A DNA stretch of 64,000 nt. Source: Sphingobium cyanobacteriorum (GTDB taxonomy: Bacteria > Pseudomonadota > Alphaproteobacteria > Sphingomonadales > Sphingomonadaceae). Each line of letters starts with the position of its first letter. The first letter of the stretch is position 1. This document shows positions 42,889 through 52,617 of this stretch, piece by piece. Both the position numbers and the translations under genes were made by a program. The stretch is taken from NCBI RefSeq assembly GCF_030580935.1, contig NZ_JAUQOM010000001.1, positions 620,001 through 684,000 of the forward strand, written 5' to 3'. The notes beneath the pieces are model-generated. The model searched no databases, had not been told where the DNA came from, and saw nothing but the letters and a program-made list of their open reading frames with translations.

Positions 42889-44181
42889 TTATTCGGCCGG
42901 GACCGCGGCGATTTCGCCGTCAGCCTTGCCATATTTGGCCAGCACCGATTCCGTGATCGAACCCGGCAGCGGCAACGGCTTTTCAAAGCGCGAGATCAGC
43001 GGCAGGACGATCAGGAAGTGGGCGAAATAATAGGCCGCCGCGATCTGCGAAATCATCACATAAGGCTCTTCCGCCGGCGCGCCGCCGCAATAGCCCAGGA
43101 TCGCCACATCGATCAGCAGGATGATGAAGAACTTCTTGAACACCGGGCGATAATGGCCCGACCGCACCGGCGACGTATCCAGCCAGGGCAGGAAGAAGAG
43201 CAGCAGGATCGATGCGAACATCGCCAGCACGCCCAGCAGCTTGGCCGGCACGAAGAAGAAATCGACGGTGAAGGCGCGCAGGATCGCGTAGAAGGGCCAG
43301 AAATACCATTCGGGCACGATATGCGCAGGCGTCGAAAGCGGGTTCGCCTCGATATAATTGTCCGGGTGGCCCAGGAAGTTGGGCGCGAAGAACAGCATGG
43401 TCGCAAAGCAGATCAGGAACACGCCCAGCCCGAAGCCGTCCTTGGCCGTATAATAGGGATGGAACGGCACCGTGTCCTGCGGACCCTGTACTTCCACGCC
43501 AGTCGGGTTGGACGAGCCTGGGATATGCAGCGCCCAGATGTGCAGGATGATGACGCCCGCAATCACGAAGGGCAGCAGGAAGTGCAGCGAGAAGAAGCGG
43601 TTGAGCGAGGCGTTGCCAGGCGCGAAGCCGCCCAGCAGCCAGGTCTGGATCGGTTCGCCCACCACCGGGATCGCGCCGAACAGGCCGGTGATCACCTTCG
43701 CGCCCCAATAGCTCATCTGCCCCCAGGGCAGCACATAGCCCATGAAGGCGGTCGCCATCATGAGGAGGAAGATGACCAGGCCCAGCAGCCACACCATTTC
43801 ACGCGGCGCCTTGTAGGAACCGAAGAAGAGGCCGCGGAAGATGTGGAGATAGACCACGATGAAGAAGAAGCTGGCGCCATTGGCATGCGCGTAACGCATC
43901 AACCAGCCGGCATTCACGTCCCGCATGGTCTGCTCGACGGTGCTGAAGGCAACCAGGTCATTGGCGCCATAATGCATCGCCATGATCACGCCGGTGACGA
44001 TCTGGATCACCAGCGCCACACCGGCAAGCACGCCGAAATTCCAGAAATAATTGAGATTGCGCGGCACCGGATAGCCCGCACCGATCGCATTATAGACGAG
44101 ACGCGGCAACGGCAGCTTCTCGTCGACCCACTGCATCAGCGGATGCTTGGGGGCATAATGTTCAGCCCATGGAAAGCTCAT
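42889..44181 (-). CDS. petB: cytochrome b of the bc1 complex
   Basis: A 430-residue integral membrane subunit with eight helices carrying hemes bL and bH and the Qo and Qi sites. Features are [39 protein letters not shown] (heme-ligating His), [27 protein letters not shown], and the Qo-site PEWYFWPFY. Length and order match alphaproteobacterial PetB. It is the central gene of the petABC operon, with 11 bp to petA and 14 bp to petC. Confidence 0.97.
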   Translation of the reverse strand: MSFPWAEHYAPKHPLMQWVDEKLPLPRLVYNAIGAGYPVPRNLNYFWNFGVLAGVALVIQIVTGVIMAMHYGANDLVAFSTVEQTMRDVNAGWLMRYAHANGASFFFIVVYLHIFRGLFFGSYKAPREMVWLLGLVIFLLMMATAFMGYVLPWGQMSYWGAKVITGLFGAIPVVGEPIQTWLLGGFAPGNASLNRFFSLHFLLPFVIAGVIILHIWALHIPGSSNPTGVEVQGPQDTVPFHPYYTAKDGFGLGVFLICFATMLFFAPNFLGHPDNYIEANPLSTPAHIVPEWYFWPFYAILRAFTVDFFFVPAKLLGVLAMFASILLLFFLPWLDTSPVRSGHYRPVFKKFFIILLIDVAILGYCGGAPAEEPYVMISQIAAAYYFAHFLIVLPLISRFEKPLPLPGSITESVLAKYGKADGEIAAVPAE

Positions 44182-44192
44182 GATGGTCCCCC

Positions 44193-44759
44193 TCAGCCCA
44201 CGAGAATGGCGGTGTCGGAAGTGAAGCTGAACTTCGGAACTTCCAGGTTCTTGGGTGCAGGCCCCTTACGAATGCGGGCCGCGGTGTCATAGGACGAGCC
44301 ATGGCAGGGGCAGAAATAACCGCCATATTCGCCACGATTCTCGCCTTCGCCCGCGCCCAGCGGAACGCAGCCCAGATGGGTGCACACACCCATCGTCACC
44401 AGCCACTGTTTTTTGCCACCGACAGTGCGTTCCTCCAGCGTCTGCGGATCGCGCAGCGTGGATGCGTCCACCTTGTCGGCTTCGGCGATTTCCTTGTCGG
44501 TCAGATGCCGCACGAACAGCGGCTGCGCGCGGAACGTGGTCTTTATCGCCTGTCCCGGCTGAATCGCCGACAGGTCGACTTCCGTCGACGCCAGCGCCAA
44601 CACATCGGCACTGGGGTTCATCTGGTCGATCAGCGGCACGACGACGGCGACAGCACCGACCCCCGCGAAGCCCACGGCCGCGATATTGATAAAATCGCGG
44701 CGGCGCACCCCTTCTCCGCCGGATAGACCTGGGCCATCAGAATGCTCTACGCTCGCCAT
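44193..44759 (-). CDS. petA: ubiquinol-cytochrome c reductase Rieske iron-sulfur subunit
   Basis: A 188-residue Rieske protein. The Tat signal ([18 protein letters not shown]) also serves as the membrane anchor. The hinge is followed by the 2Fe-2S fold with cluster boxes CTHLGC and CPCHGSSYD. The additional [13 protein letters not shown] loop between the boxes is typical of bacterial forms. It is first in the petABC operon and is divergent from trmL across about 207 bp, where the operon promoter must lie; no consensus was assigned. Confidence 0.96.
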   Translation of the reverse strand: MASVEHSDGPGLSGGEGVRRRDFINIAAVGFAGVGAVAVVVPLIDQMNPSADVLALASTEVDLSAIQPGQAIKTTFRAQPLFVRHLTDKEIAEADKVDASTLRDPQTLEERTVGGKKQWLVTMGVCTHLGCVPLGAGEGENRGEYGGYFCPCHGSSYDTAARIRKGPAPKNLEVPKFSFTSDTAILVG

Positions 44760-44966
44760 GCACCTCTACCCTTGCAAGACTTCCCTGCCACACCGAAATG
44801 CCGTTTCCGGCGCTGATTATCGAGGGATTTGGGTCGTCAGCCTGGGCTGACCCCGCCTACCCCCCGGCGTGGTTCGAGGGCGTGATAACCGCACTGCGCG
44901 CGCTTTGCCAGTCGCAATATTGCATAGTCTGTTGCAAATGCTCCCAATCGACTATGGCGCTGCACC

Positions 44967-45425
44967 ATGCGTATCGCCCTGTATCAACCGGAAATTGCGG
45001 GCAATGTCGGCGCGATCCTGCGCCTGGCCGCCTGTTTCCAGGTGCCCGTCGACATCATCATGCCCACCGGATTCGCCTTTTCCGACGCCCGGCTGAAACG
45101 CGCGGCGATGGATTACGGGCAATCCGCCGATGTCACCCGCCACGCCAGTTTCGCCCTTTTCGATGCGGTTCGACGGGCGGAAGGCCGCCGGCTGCTGTTG
45201 ATGAGCGCCCATGCCTCGCAACGGTTGCCCGACGTACAGTTCCGGGAAAACGACATAATATTGATGGGGTCCGAAAGCGCCGGCGTGCCCGACGCCGTGC
45301 GCGACATGGCGGACATTCGCGTCCGCATCCCGATGGCGCCGGGCTTTCGGTCCCTGAACATCGCCGTTTCCACAGGGATCGCCGTTGCCGAAGCCCTGCG
45401 CCAGACCGGGACATTCCCCGGATAG
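44967..45425 (+). CDS. trmL: tRNA (cytidine(34)-2'-O)-methyltransferase
   Basis: A 152-residue SPOUT methyltransferase that 2'-O-methylates position 34 of tRNA-Leu isoacceptors. It starts MRIALYQPEIAGNVGAILRLAACF, with the catalytic Arg in the N-terminal motif. The C-terminal trefoil knot contains ILMGSESAGVP, VRIPMAPGFRSLNIAVSTGIAVAEALRQ. Length equals the minimal TrmL. It is divergent from petABC, a neighbourhood I recall as common in alphaproteobacteria, and convergent with an FkbM methyltransferase gene. Confidence 0.93.
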   Translation: MRIALYQPEIAGNVGAILRLAACFQVPVDIIMPTGFAFSDARLKRAAMDYGQSADVTRHASFALFDAVRRAEGRRLLLMSAHASQRLPDVQFRENDIILMGSESAGVPDAVRDMADIRVRIPMAPGFRSLNIAVSTGIAVAEALRQTGTFPG

Positions 45426-45431
45426 AGGCGC

Positions 45432-46334
45432 TCAGCGCTGCAAGACGAACAACCACTCGCGATAGGGCGAATCGGCCAGCACCGCCTGCGCGCTGACCGG
45501 CGTGACGCCGCTGGACGGATCGAGATGCGACAGGGTGAAACCCGGCGCCGTCATCGCGGCAAGAAAGGCGGCGGGATCGCGATAGCGGCAGGCGCACCAT
45601 TCCATCACGACCGTGCGCAGACTGTCGCCGGCCAGCATCATGGCCATGCCGGCCCATATGCCTTCTTCCGCCCCTTCTGCATCGATCTTTGCAAATTGCA
45701 CGCGCTGTGCATCGGGATGGTCGTCGAACCGACGGCTAAACAGGGAAATGCCGACCTCATGATCGTCCCGATGCCCGGTGGTGACGAAGGCGCCGCCAGG
45801 TTGTTCGCGATTATAATAGAGCGTGACGGCTTCGCCGCTGATTCCCGTCAGCGGCGATTGCACGATGTCGACCTGCGGCAACAGGCCGTTGACCAGCAGG
45901 CTGCGCCGCATCAGATCGGCCATTTCGGGATTGGGTTCATAGGCCAGTACCTTACCGGCCGGCCCTACAATATCCGCCATGAGGATCGAGAAATAGCCCA
46001 GATTGGCGCCGACATCGGCAACGACCATTCCGGGCTTTACCAGCCGTATCATTTCTTCGGTCAGCCACATTTCCCAGAAACCGTCGAACATCAGATGAAC
46101 CGAAATCGCCAGATCAGAGGGATCCACGAACATCTTGTATCGCCCCAGCACCCGCGTGATCGCGGTGCGCGAATCGAGGACCACGGTGCGCCCCATCGAA
46201 CGGATGTGAGTCTGGTTGATCTCACGCGACCGGCGGATCAGGTCGTTCAGCCCCAGGATACGCGACTGCTGCGTCGAATCGGACGACAGCATCCAACGCT
46301 GCCAGCGACGTTTTATTCCCTGCAATCGTTTCAA
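45432..46334 (-). CDS. FkbM family methyltransferase
   Basis: A 300-residue SAM-dependent methyltransferase. Motif I is VADVGANLGYFSILMADIVGPAGKV, followed by YEPNPEMADLMRRSLLVNG and the FAKIDAEGAEEGIWAGM segment diagnostic of FkbM proteins. A roughly 95-residue N-terminal extension is predicted helical and basic at the start. Translation probably begins at TTG 46334, with AAGGAA seven nucleotides upstream; an internal ATG at residue 15 is the alternative. Family members O-methylate sugars or small molecules; the acceptor here is unknown. Confidence 0.83.
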   Translation of the reverse strand: MKRLQGIKRRWQRWMLSSDSTQQSRILGLNDLIRRSREINQTHIRSMGRTVVLDSRTAITRVLGRYKMFVDPSDLAISVHLMFDGFWEMWLTEEMIRLVKPGMVVADVGANLGYFSILMADIVGPAGKVLAYEPNPEMADLMRRSLLVNGLLPQVDIVQSPLTGISGEAVTLYYNREQPGGAFVTTGHRDDHEVGISLFSRRFDDHPDAQRVQFAKIDAEGAEEGIWAGMAMMLAGDSLRTVVMEWCACRYRDPAAFLAAMTAPGFTLSHLDPSSGVTPVSAQAVLADSPYREWLFVLQR

Positions 46335-46493
46335 ACGCTGTTTCCTTCACCGAAAGCCATGCCTGATCCGCATGACGGCGGCTAGCAAAGGCACTGAGCA
46401 TGAAACAGATGTGATTTCCAGCCTTGATAATGCCCCTGCGTCGGGGCATCCGCGCCAGTTGCAGCATGAACGCTCGGCAGAATGGAACTTCGG

Positions 46494-47351
46494 ATGAAAC
46501 TGGACATTCGCCAACAGGCGGCACGCACATGGTTCGAATCGCTGCGGGATCGCATCTGCGCTGAATTCGAAGCGATCGAGCGGGAAGCCGGCAGCGACGC
46601 GCGCTTCGCCTTCACCGCCTGGGACCGGGAGGCCGAAGGCCAGGCGCCTGGTGAGGGTGGCGGCGGCGTGCGCGGGGTGATGAAGGGGAAGATCTTCGAA
46701 AAGGTCGGCGTCAACGTCTCCACCGTGGGGGGGGAATTCGCCCCCGGCTTCGCCCAGACCATCCATGGCGCGGCCGACGATCCCGCCTTTTTCGCCACCG
46801 GCATCAGCCTGGTCGCGCATATGACCAACCCGCATGTCCCGGCGGTGCATATGAACACCCGCTATCTGGTCACGACCAAGAGCTGGTTCGGCGGCGGCGC
46901 GGACCTTAATCCGCCGCTGCCGCGCGAAGAGGATACGAATCACTTTCACGCCATATTCAAGGCCGCCTGCGACGCCCATGACCTGGACCATTATCCCCGT
47001 TTCAAGGCGTGGGCCGACGACTATTTCTTCATCCCCCATCGCGGCGTCCACCGCGGCGTCGGCGGGATTTTCTACGATCATCTCGAATGCGCCGATGATG
47101 CGGGGTTCGACGCCAACTTCGCCTTCACCCGCGCGGTCGGCGACGCTTTCCTCGCCGCCTTCCCGCCGATCGTGCGACGGCGCATGGGGGAAGCCTGGAC
47201 CGATGCCGACTATGCCACGATGCTGGAATGGCGCGGCCGCTACGCCGAATTCAACCTGGTCCATGATCGCGGCACGCTGTTCGGGCTCAAGACCGGCGGC
47301 AATATCGATGCCATCCTGATGAGCCTGCCGCCGATGGCAAGCTGGAACTGA
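46494..47351 (+). CDS. hemF: oxygen-dependent coproporphyrinogen III oxidase
   Basis: Converts coproporphyrinogen III to protoporphyrinogen IX with O2 in heme synthesis. The 285-residue protein has ARTWFESLRDRICAEFEAIE, GGGGVRGVMKGKIFEKVGVNVS, PHVPAVHMNTRYLVT, WFGGGADLNPPLP, YFFIPHRGVHRGVGGIFYDHLE and the terminal YAEFNLVHDRGTLFGLKTGGNIDAILMSLPP; each is characteristic. An ATG four codons upstream (46482) is possible but lacks a ribosome-binding site. Its stop overlaps the start of a GNAT gene (TGATG). Confidence 0.96.
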   Translation: MKLDIRQQAARTWFESLRDRICAEFEAIEREAGSDARFAFTAWDREAEGQAPGEGGGGVRGVMKGKIFEKVGVNVSTVGGEFAPGFAQTIHGAADDPAFFATGISLVAHMTNPHVPAVHMNTRYLVTTKSWFGGGADLNPPLPREEDTNHFHAIFKAACDAHDLDHYPRFKAWADDYFFIPHRGVHRGVGGIFYDHLECADDAGFDANFAFTRAVGDAFLAAFPPIVRRRMGEAWTDADYATMLEWRGRYAEFNLVHDRGTLFGLKTGGNIDAILMSLPPMASWN

Positions 47352-47935
47352 TGCCCTTCCTGCCCGTCGAGCCAGGCATGGTGGCGGCGGTCGTCACCCA
47401 TCTGGAGATGCGCGACAGACCCAGGCCCGCGCCGCTCCCGATCGCGCCGCTGCGGCTGGTGCGATGGAAAGCGCCGGACCTCGACGCCTATCGCACCCTG
47501 TTCCGGCGTGTCGGAGAGCCGTGGCTCTGGTTCTCCCGCCTGGTCATGCACGATGCGGCCCTGGCGGCGATCCTCCATGACCGGGCGGTGGAGGTCTATG
47601 CCGTCATCGATCCGCGCGGCGCCGAAGTCGGCCTGCTGGAACTGGATTTCCGATTCATGCCCGATTGCGAACTCAGCTTCTTCGGCCTCATCCCGCAATT
47701 GACCGGCAAGGGCTTTGGCCGCTGGCTGATGGCACAGGCGAAATCACTCGCCTGGCGCAAGGGGGTGGCCCGTTTCCGGGTTCACACTTGCACGCTCGAC
47801 AGCCCGGCTGCGCTCGGCTTCTATTTGAAATCGGGCTTCGTGCCGGTCGGCCGGGAAATAGAGACGTTCGCCGATCCGCGCCTGGCGGGCGTGCTGCCGC
47901 GCGACGCCGCGCCGCATGTGCCGCTGCTGGGTTAA
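47351..47935 (+). CDS. GNAT family N-acetyltransferase
   Basis: A 194-residue GNAT protein. The N-terminal portion is variable (LRLVRWKAPDLDAYRTLFRRVG), followed by a strand pair (EVGLLELDFR, CELSFFGLIPQ). The acetyl-CoA-binding loop is GLIPQLTGKGFGRWLMAQA, and the C-terminal TCTLDSPAALGFYLKSGFVPVG matches the GNAT motif B pattern. The acceptor is unknown. It is coupled to hemF by a one-nucleotide start/stop overlap, so heme status and this acetyltransferase may be coexpressed. Confidence 0.85.
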   Translation: MPFLPVEPGMVAAVVTHLEMRDRPRPAPLPIAPLRLVRWKAPDLDAYRTLFRRVGEPWLWFSRLVMHDAALAAILHDRAVEVYAVIDPRGAEVGLLELDFRFMPDCELSFFGLIPQLTGKGFGRWLMAQAKSLAWRKGVARFRVHTCTLDSPAALGFYLKSGFVPVGREIETFADPRLAGVLPRDAAPHVPLLG

Positions 47936-48726
47936 GCCGCAGCCTCTTCAAGCTGGCGATAGATGCGCGCGGTCAGCACCAGCAGATAGACGTTGAGCAC
48001 GCCCGAAGTCAGCGCGACCGCCAGATCGCTGATCGAACGGCCGCTTTCCTTGCCCAGCGCCAGCGTCGCGACCACGCCGACCGCCGACTGCACCGCCAGT
48101 TGGACGATGAAGATCAGGATCATCGATATCATCAGGAACGCCGCCATGCGACCGACCTGCCCCTTCGTCAGCGCCAGCGCCGCGCGCACCGACATGATCA
48201 CGCCCGAACGCCGGTCGATCACCACCGCGCTCAGCGGCACCAGCCGCGCACCGATATAGAGCAGCACGCCGGTCATCAGCAGGACCGACAGTTGCACCCC
48301 GCCCGCCTTGCCGATCACCGCCGCCAGCAGCCCGCCGACCATCGCCACCGCGAACAGCGCCACCATCAGCGCAAGGCCCACGATCATCGACGCACCGATC
48401 AGCATCGGCAGCCGCGACAGCGCCAGCCGGATCGCTTCGGCCACGCTGATGCCCGGCCGCAGTGCCAGCGCATAGACCGACAGCGACCCCACCACCATGA
48501 CGATCGCGCCCAGCAGGATGCCGACGCTGGCCCCGGCCGGCAACGGCGGCAGCGATGCCATCGTCTGCCCCGGCTGCATCTGCATGTAATTGGCAGGCAC
48601 CATCTGCTGCACGATCGCCAGCGGCACCGACAGGAACAGCAGGGCGACCGGGAACAGCAGATGCCCCTCCCGCTTGATGAAGGCCAGGCTGTCCTGCCAC
48701 GCCTTGCCGATCGACATTGTCGCCAT
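47932..48726 (-). CDS. polytopic membrane protein, unknown
   Basis: A 264-residue integral membrane protein with about six hydrophobic stretches: FPVALLFLSVPLAIVQQMV, VGILLGAIVMVVGSLSVYALAL, MLIGASMIVGLALMVALFAVAM, VLLMTGVLLYIGARLVPLSAVV, MAAFLMISMILIFIVQLAV and a C-terminal one. The layout resembles glycerophosphoryl-diester-phosphodiesterase-type membrane domains found in many sphingomonads, but no catalytic motif is present. The start is ATG 48726 (or 48717); an earlier ATG at 48783 would crowd the divergent lipB promoter. The function is unknown. Confidence 0.75.
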   Translation of the reverse strand: MATMSIGKAWQDSLAFIKREGHLLFPVALLFLSVPLAIVQQMVPANYMQMQPGQTMASLPPLPAGASVGILLGAIVMVVGSLSVYALALRPGISVAEAIRLALSRLPMLIGASMIVGLALMVALFAVAMVGGLLAAVIGKAGGVQLSVLLMTGVLLYIGARLVPLSAVVIDRRSGVIMSVRAALALTKGQVGRMAAFLMISMILIFIVQLAVQSAVGVVATLALGKESGRSISDLAVALTSGVLNVYLLVLTARIYRQLEEAAA

Positions 48727-48802
48727 ATGTTGAACCTGATCTCTGTCCGCAAAAGAGGAGGCGAGCCTTGATCGCTCGCTCACTTCAAGTCAAGGAAGCG
48801 CC

Positions 48803-49498
48803 ATGACGCAGCCCCTGCCCTTTCCATCGTCGGTCGAATGGCGCGTCGCCGATGCGCCGGTGGACTATCCGACCGCACTGGCCGACATGGAGGCGCGCGC
48901 CGCCACCATCCATGACGGGCAGGCGACCGAACGGGTCTGGCTGCTTGAGCATCCCCCGCTCTACACCGCCGGCACCAGCGCCGACCCGGCCGAACTGATC
49001 GACCCGCGCTTTCCCGTCCATGACGCCGGGCGCGGCGGCCGCTACACCTATCATGGGCCGGGGCAGCGGATCGGCTATCTCAACATCGATCTGCGCGAAC
49101 GGGGCAAGGATGTCCGCAACTTCGTCCATCATCTCGAAGGCTGGATGATCGCCGCGCTCGCCGATCTGGACATCGCGGCGCGCCGGGCCGAAGGCCGGAT
49201 CGGCATCTGGACCGATGACCGGGACGGTCGGGAGGCGAAGATCGGCGCGCTCGGCATCCGGGTGCGGCGCTGGGTCACGCTCCACGGCTTTTCGATCAAT
49301 GTCGATCCCGACCTGTCCCATTTCGGGGGCATCGTGCCGTGCGGCATCAGCGACTATCCCGTCACCAGCATCGCAGCGCTGGGCAGAGACGCTTCCATGG
49401 CTGCGCTCGACGCCGCGCTAAAAGCGCATTTCCCGGCTTTTCTCAGCCGCTTGGCGCGTTGCGGCGCGGGGGTTGAGCAATGCGGAACGGATCGCTAG
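48803..49498 (+). CDS. lipB: lipoyl(octanoyl) transferase
   Basis: Transfers octanoyl from ACP to lipoyl domains, the first step of lipoate synthesis. The 231-residue protein has [50 protein letters not shown], a GIWTD and [22 protein letters not shown] region carrying the active-site Lys and Cys region, and [17 protein letters not shown]. Length and order match LipB. It is divergent from the membrane-protein gene and is followed by a small lipoprotein gene. Confidence 0.93.
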   Translation: MTQPLPFPSSVEWRVADAPVDYPTALADMEARAATIHDGQATERVWLLEHPPLYTAGTSADPAELIDPRFPVHDAGRGGRYTYHGPGQRIGYLNIDLRERGKDVRNFVHHLEGWMIAALADLDIAARRAEGRIGIWTDDRDGREAKIGALGIRVRRWVTLHGFSINVDPDLSHFGGIVPCGISDYPVTSIAALGRDASMAALDAALKAHFPAFLSRLARCGAGVEQCGTDR

Positions 49499-49556
49499 GG
49501 TCGCGGTTTCTTTTGCCGGCCGGGGCTGCCGGGCTGACCGTTTCAAGGAGACCCGG

Positions 49557-49850
49557 ATGCGCCGCATCTTCACCACCGCGCTGTTCATCGCCTGCCTCCC
49601 CCTCGTCGCCTGTGGCAAGAAGGATGAAGGCGCCACCAAGGTGCAGATGAAGGATATGGAAGTGGTGGACGGCACCGCGACCGATGCCATGACCGATCTG
49701 GACGGCGTGCAGAGCGAAGGCACCGCCGTCGCGCTGCCGGCGGGCAATGCCGCCAGCGCCAACAGCAGCGCGCCCGCCAGTGCCGCCGCTGACAAGCCGG
49801 CCGCCGAAAAGGCCGAAGGCGCGGACGCCGAAGTCCTGTCGGACCAGTAA
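49557..49850 (+). CDS. small lipoprotein, unknown
   Basis: A 97-residue predicted lipoprotein. MRRIFTTALFIACLPLVACGKK gives a signal peptide with lipobox LVAC (Cys19). The mature part is a low-complexity Ala/Asp/Glu-rich chain without obvious fold (VQMKDMEVVDGTATDAMTDL). The ATG at 49557 is set by CAAGGAGACCCGG; the longer frame overlaps lipB. It has no recognised family. It probably sits on the inner or outer membrane facing the periplasm, since an Asp sorting residue is absent at +2. Confidence 0.75.
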   Translation: MRRIFTTALFIACLPLVACGKKDEGATKVQMKDMEVVDGTATDAMTDLDGVQSEGTAVALPAGNAASANSSAPASAAADKPAAEKAEGADAEVLSDQ

Positions 49851-49935
49851 GGCTGGCGCAATCGTTCAGGGCTGATACACTGGCCAGACAGAAGAAAAAG
49901 GGGGCATATCCAACCCCTTGCGAGAGGCTGAAAGA

Positions 49936-50628
49936 ATGATGTTCCGTTACCCGTTGCGCCGCGTGCTGGCCGGCATCGCGCTGGCCGCCGCGCCGCTGTT
50001 CGCCCAGCCTGTCGCCGCGCAATTTTTCTGGTCGCCGCCCGACCTCGGCGCCCCGCCGCTGACCGACGATGCCGCCACGACCATGCTCGGCCTGCCCGGC
50101 GCGACCCCTGCGGAAATCAGGGCCGGCCTTGCCTGGAATCTGCGCGCCGCGCTCAACGTGGCGGCGCTGCAATGCGATTTCGAACGCACATTGCTGACCA
50201 CCAGCAATTATAATGCGATGATCGCCCATCATGATGCGGAACTGGACACGGCGCAGGCGACCCTGCTCGCCTATTTCCAGCGCACCGTGGGCAAGGGCAA
50301 ACCGGGCCAGTCCGCGTCGGACATGTATAATACCCGCATCTATTCCAGCTATTCGACGGTGCAGGCGCAGAAGGGCTTCTGCCAGGCGGCGGCACAGGTC
50401 GGGCGTGACGCCATCTTCGCCGATCGCGGCACGCTGCATGAGGTGGGACGCAAGGGGCTGGGGTCGATCAAGAAGGCAACGATCGTCGCTGGCGAGCAAT
50501 TTTACGGCACGCCGGGCTATGACTATGCCCTTGCCCTGCCCTCCTTCGACCCGAAATGCTGGAAGAAGGGCGTGCTCCAGCCGGTCTGTCATCAGGCCTG
50601 GAACGACAAGACCGGGGTGAAGCCCTAA
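49936..50628 (+). CDS. secreted protein, same unknown family as 16944-17870
   Basis: A 230-residue exported protein with a signal peptide (RYPLRRVLAGIALAAAPLFAQPVAAQ). The mature chain contains AWNLRAALNVAALQCDFERTLL and SNYNAMIAHHDAEL, closely matching HVRMALNVAALNCDKYG and QYNQILAVHKPML in the lipoprotein at 16944-17870. The remainder has scattered cysteines (QKGFCQAAAQVG, CWKKGV, VCHQAW) that could pair in the periplasm. GAGAGGCTGAAAGA precedes ATG 49936. Two paralogues in one window suggest a lineage-specific envelope family; no function is known. Confidence 0.8.
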   Translation: MMFRYPLRRVLAGIALAAAPLFAQPVAAQFFWSPPDLGAPPLTDDAATTMLGLPGATPAEIRAGLAWNLRAALNVAALQCDFERTLLTTSNYNAMIAHHDAELDTAQATLLAYFQRTVGKGKPGQSASDMYNTRIYSSYSTVQAQKGFCQAAAQVGRDAIFADRGTLHEVGRKGLGSIKKATIVAGEQFYGTPGYDYALALPSFDPKCWKKGVLQPVCHQAWNDKTGVKP

Positions 50629-51272
50629 CGCAAACCCAGATATTTATGCGCCTGCACGGTCAGCCGCCATTGCGGCCGATCCATGACCAGCGCAATCGCG
50701 GCGCGGGCATTGTCGACGGCATGGGCGTCGTCGAGCGGCTGGATCAGGTGATGGGCAAAGGCCCAGCCCGCCATCCCGTCGACCTCCGCCAGGCTGTGCC
50801 CGACGCCGGGCTGCGGCCAGACCAGCTTGAGTTCATGCCCCGACCGCTGCACCACGTCGCTCCCCGCCTTGGGACTGATGCAGACCCAGTCGATCCCCGG
50901 ATGCACGGGCAGCGTGCCGTTGCTTTCGATCGCAATGGTAAAGCCGCCCGCATGGAGCGCATCGACCAGCGCATCGTCGACCTGCAACATCGGCTCGCCG
51001 CCGGTCAGGACGATATAGCGCCCTTCGGCACCATCGCCCCAGAAATCCAGCGCCGCCGCCGCCAGCGCATCGGCATCGGCGAACTTGCCGCCGCCAAGGC
51101 CATCGATGCCGACGAAATCCGTATCGCAAAACCGGCAGATCGCGCTCGCCCGGTCCTGCTCCCGGCCGCTCCACAAATTGCATCCGGCAAAGCGCAGGAA
51201 CACCGCGCGCCGTCCCGCCTGCACGCCTTCGCCCTGAAGCGTCAGGAACATTTCCTTGACCGCATATGCCAT
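50625..51272 (-). CDS. queE: 7-carboxy-7-deazaguanine synthase
   Basis: Radical SAM enzyme that converts 6-carboxytetrahydropterin to 7-carboxy-7-deazaguanine for queuosine. The 215-residue protein starts MAYAVKEMFLTLQGEGVQAGR. The cluster cysteines follow a CX14CX2C spacing (from CNLWSG to CRFCD) rather than the classical CX3CX2C; this is a known QueE variant. YIVLTGGEPMLQ and IESNGTLPV follow. The ATG at 51272 has GGGGCGGGCG upstream. It lies 11 bp after queC on the same strand. Confidence 0.92.
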   Translation of the reverse strand: MAYAVKEMFLTLQGEGVQAGRRAVFLRFAGCNLWSGREQDRASAICRFCDTDFVGIDGLGGGKFADADALAAAALDFWGDGAEGRYIVLTGGEPMLQVDDALVDALHAGGFTIAIESNGTLPVHPGIDWVCISPKAGSDVVQRSGHELKLVWPQPGVGHSLAEVDGMAGWAFAHHLIQPLDDAHAVDNARAAIALVMDRPQWRLTVQAHKYLGLR

Positions 51273-51283
51273 CGCCCGCCCCT

Positions 51284-51976
51284 TCAGGGCCGCGTCGCAT
51301 AGACGGTGGGATCGAGCAGGCCCGCTTCCTCGAACCCCTTGGACCGCAGGCGGCAACTGTCGCACAGGCCGCAATGCTTGCCGTCGGGCGTCGGGTCGTA
51401 GCAGGACCAGCTTATGCCGGTGTCGAGGCCGAGCCGATGGGCTTCGCGCACGATGTCGGCCTTGCTCATATATTGCAACGGCGTGTTGATGCGGATCGGA
51501 TGGCCTTCCACCCCTGCCTTGGTCGCCAGCGTCGCCATGGCCTGAAAGGCGTCGATGAACTCCGGCCGGCAGTCGGGATAACCCGAATAGTCGAGCGCGT
51601 TGACGCCGATGAAAATGTCGCTTGCCCCCGCCACTTCGGCCAGGCCCAACGTCAACGACAGGAAGATGGTGTTGCGCGCGGGCACATAGGTAACGGGAAT
51701 GTCCGCCCCCACACCGCCCTTGGGCACTGCGATGTCGGCGGTCAGCGCCGATCCGCCAAATGCGGTCAGGTCCAGCGGCAACACGATATGGCGGATCGCG
51801 CCAAGGGATTCGGCCACGCGGGTCGCCGCGCCCAGTTCCACGCGATGCCGCTGATTATAGTCGATCGACAGGGCCAGCACATGATAGCCGGCCTCGCGCG
51901 CCAGCCCGCCCGCAACCATCGAATCAAGACCGCCGGACAGCAGCACGACGGCGAATTTTCCCTTGTTGGCAATCAT
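51284..51976 (-). CDS. queC: 7-cyano-7-deazaguanine synthase
   Basis: Makes preQ0 from 7-carboxy-7-deazaguanine with ATP and ammonia. The 230-residue protein has PP-loop [56 protein letters not shown] and the zinc-binding C-terminal cysteines [23 protein letters not shown]. It forms a two-gene unit with queE; queD and queF are not in the window. The product feeds queuosine modification of tRNA position 34. Confidence 0.95.
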   Translation of the reverse strand: MIANKGKFAVVLLSGGLDSMVAGGLAREAGYHVLALSIDYNQRHRVELGAATRVAESLGAIRHIVLPLDLTAFGGSALTADIAVPKGGVGADIPVTYVPARNTIFLSLTLGLAEVAGASDIFIGVNALDYSGYPDCRPEFIDAFQAMATLATKAGVEGHPIRINTPLQYMSKADIVREAHRLGLDTGISWSCYDPTPDGKHCGLCDSCRLRSKGFEEAGLLDPTVYATRP

Positions 51977-52023
51977 GGCTCCGCGCTACCGCCCGCAACG
52001 CCCGAACGCAAGCCGGAGCGCGA

Positions 52024-52476
52024 TCAGCCGCACGCGCCGATGCGCCGCCCTTCCGCCGCGAAGGCAAAGGGTGCGCCATCGGCCACGCCCTGCGACCGGA
52101 TCTGCACCAGCCGCGCGGTTTCGACGCGCAGGTCGGTGCGGCCATTGCCCGCCGCCGCGCAATCATAAGTGACAGACACCGCATGCGGGCTGTCGCTGAT
52201 GGTGAAGCTGCGGCAAAGCGCCTGCCGCTGGCCCTGATTGTGGCGCAACTGGAGCAACTGGCGCAGGTCGGTGACGCACAGCCTGCGCGTTTCCGCGCCC
52301 TCGCCGCGCCCGCGCAGTTCCCATTGCCCCGGTTCCAGCATGCGCAGCGCCACCGGCGCAGATGTACCTGCCGACCCGGTGGCGGTGGCGGCTCCAGCCC
52401 CGACCCCGACTCCGGCCCATGCCGCCATCACCCATGCCGATGCGGCGCCCAGTGCGCGCCATCCCCCTGTCGTCAT
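52024..52476 (-). CDS. secreted DUF3617-like protein
   Basis: About 150 residues. It has an N-terminal signal (TTGGWRALGAASAWVMAAWAGV, then an Ala/Gly-rich spacer) and a small beta domain beginning MLEPGQWELRGRGEGAETRRLCV, typical of DUF3617 proteins. Cysteines occur in LCVTDL, ALCRSF, TYDCAA and a terminal IGACG. The start could equally be ATG 52494 or 52533; the ATG at 52476 gives the shortest sensible signal peptide and follows GAGCGGGATC. The function is unknown; a periplasmic location is predicted. Confidence 0.65.
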   Translation of the reverse strand: MTTGGWRALGAASAWVMAAWAGVGVGAGAATATGSAGTSAPVALRMLEPGQWELRGRGEGAETRRLCVTDLRQLLQLRHNQGQRQALCRSFTISDSPHAVSVTYDCAAAGNGRTDLRVETARLVQIRSQGVADGAPFAFAAEGRRIGACG

Positions 52477-52617
52477 GATCCCGCTCGTTCCCATGCGCCG
52501 CCAGTTGATCCGGGCGCGACTGTCCCGCGCCATGGCTGCCGTCCAATTGCGGCATTTTGATAGCGCAAATGACTCGTTTCGCCGTAATTACAAATATCGT
52601 TATCGAAACGATTTCCG

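Noticed and set aside
42856-44292. Long plus-strand frame opposite petB
   Set aside because: Antisense to cytochrome b; polar Arg/Glu/His composition typical of the reverse of a membrane-protein gene.
44760-44966. Clear sigma-70 promoter for petABC
   Set aside because: Several weak TTG/TAT pairs exist but none has convincing spacing and sequence, so no promoter is called.
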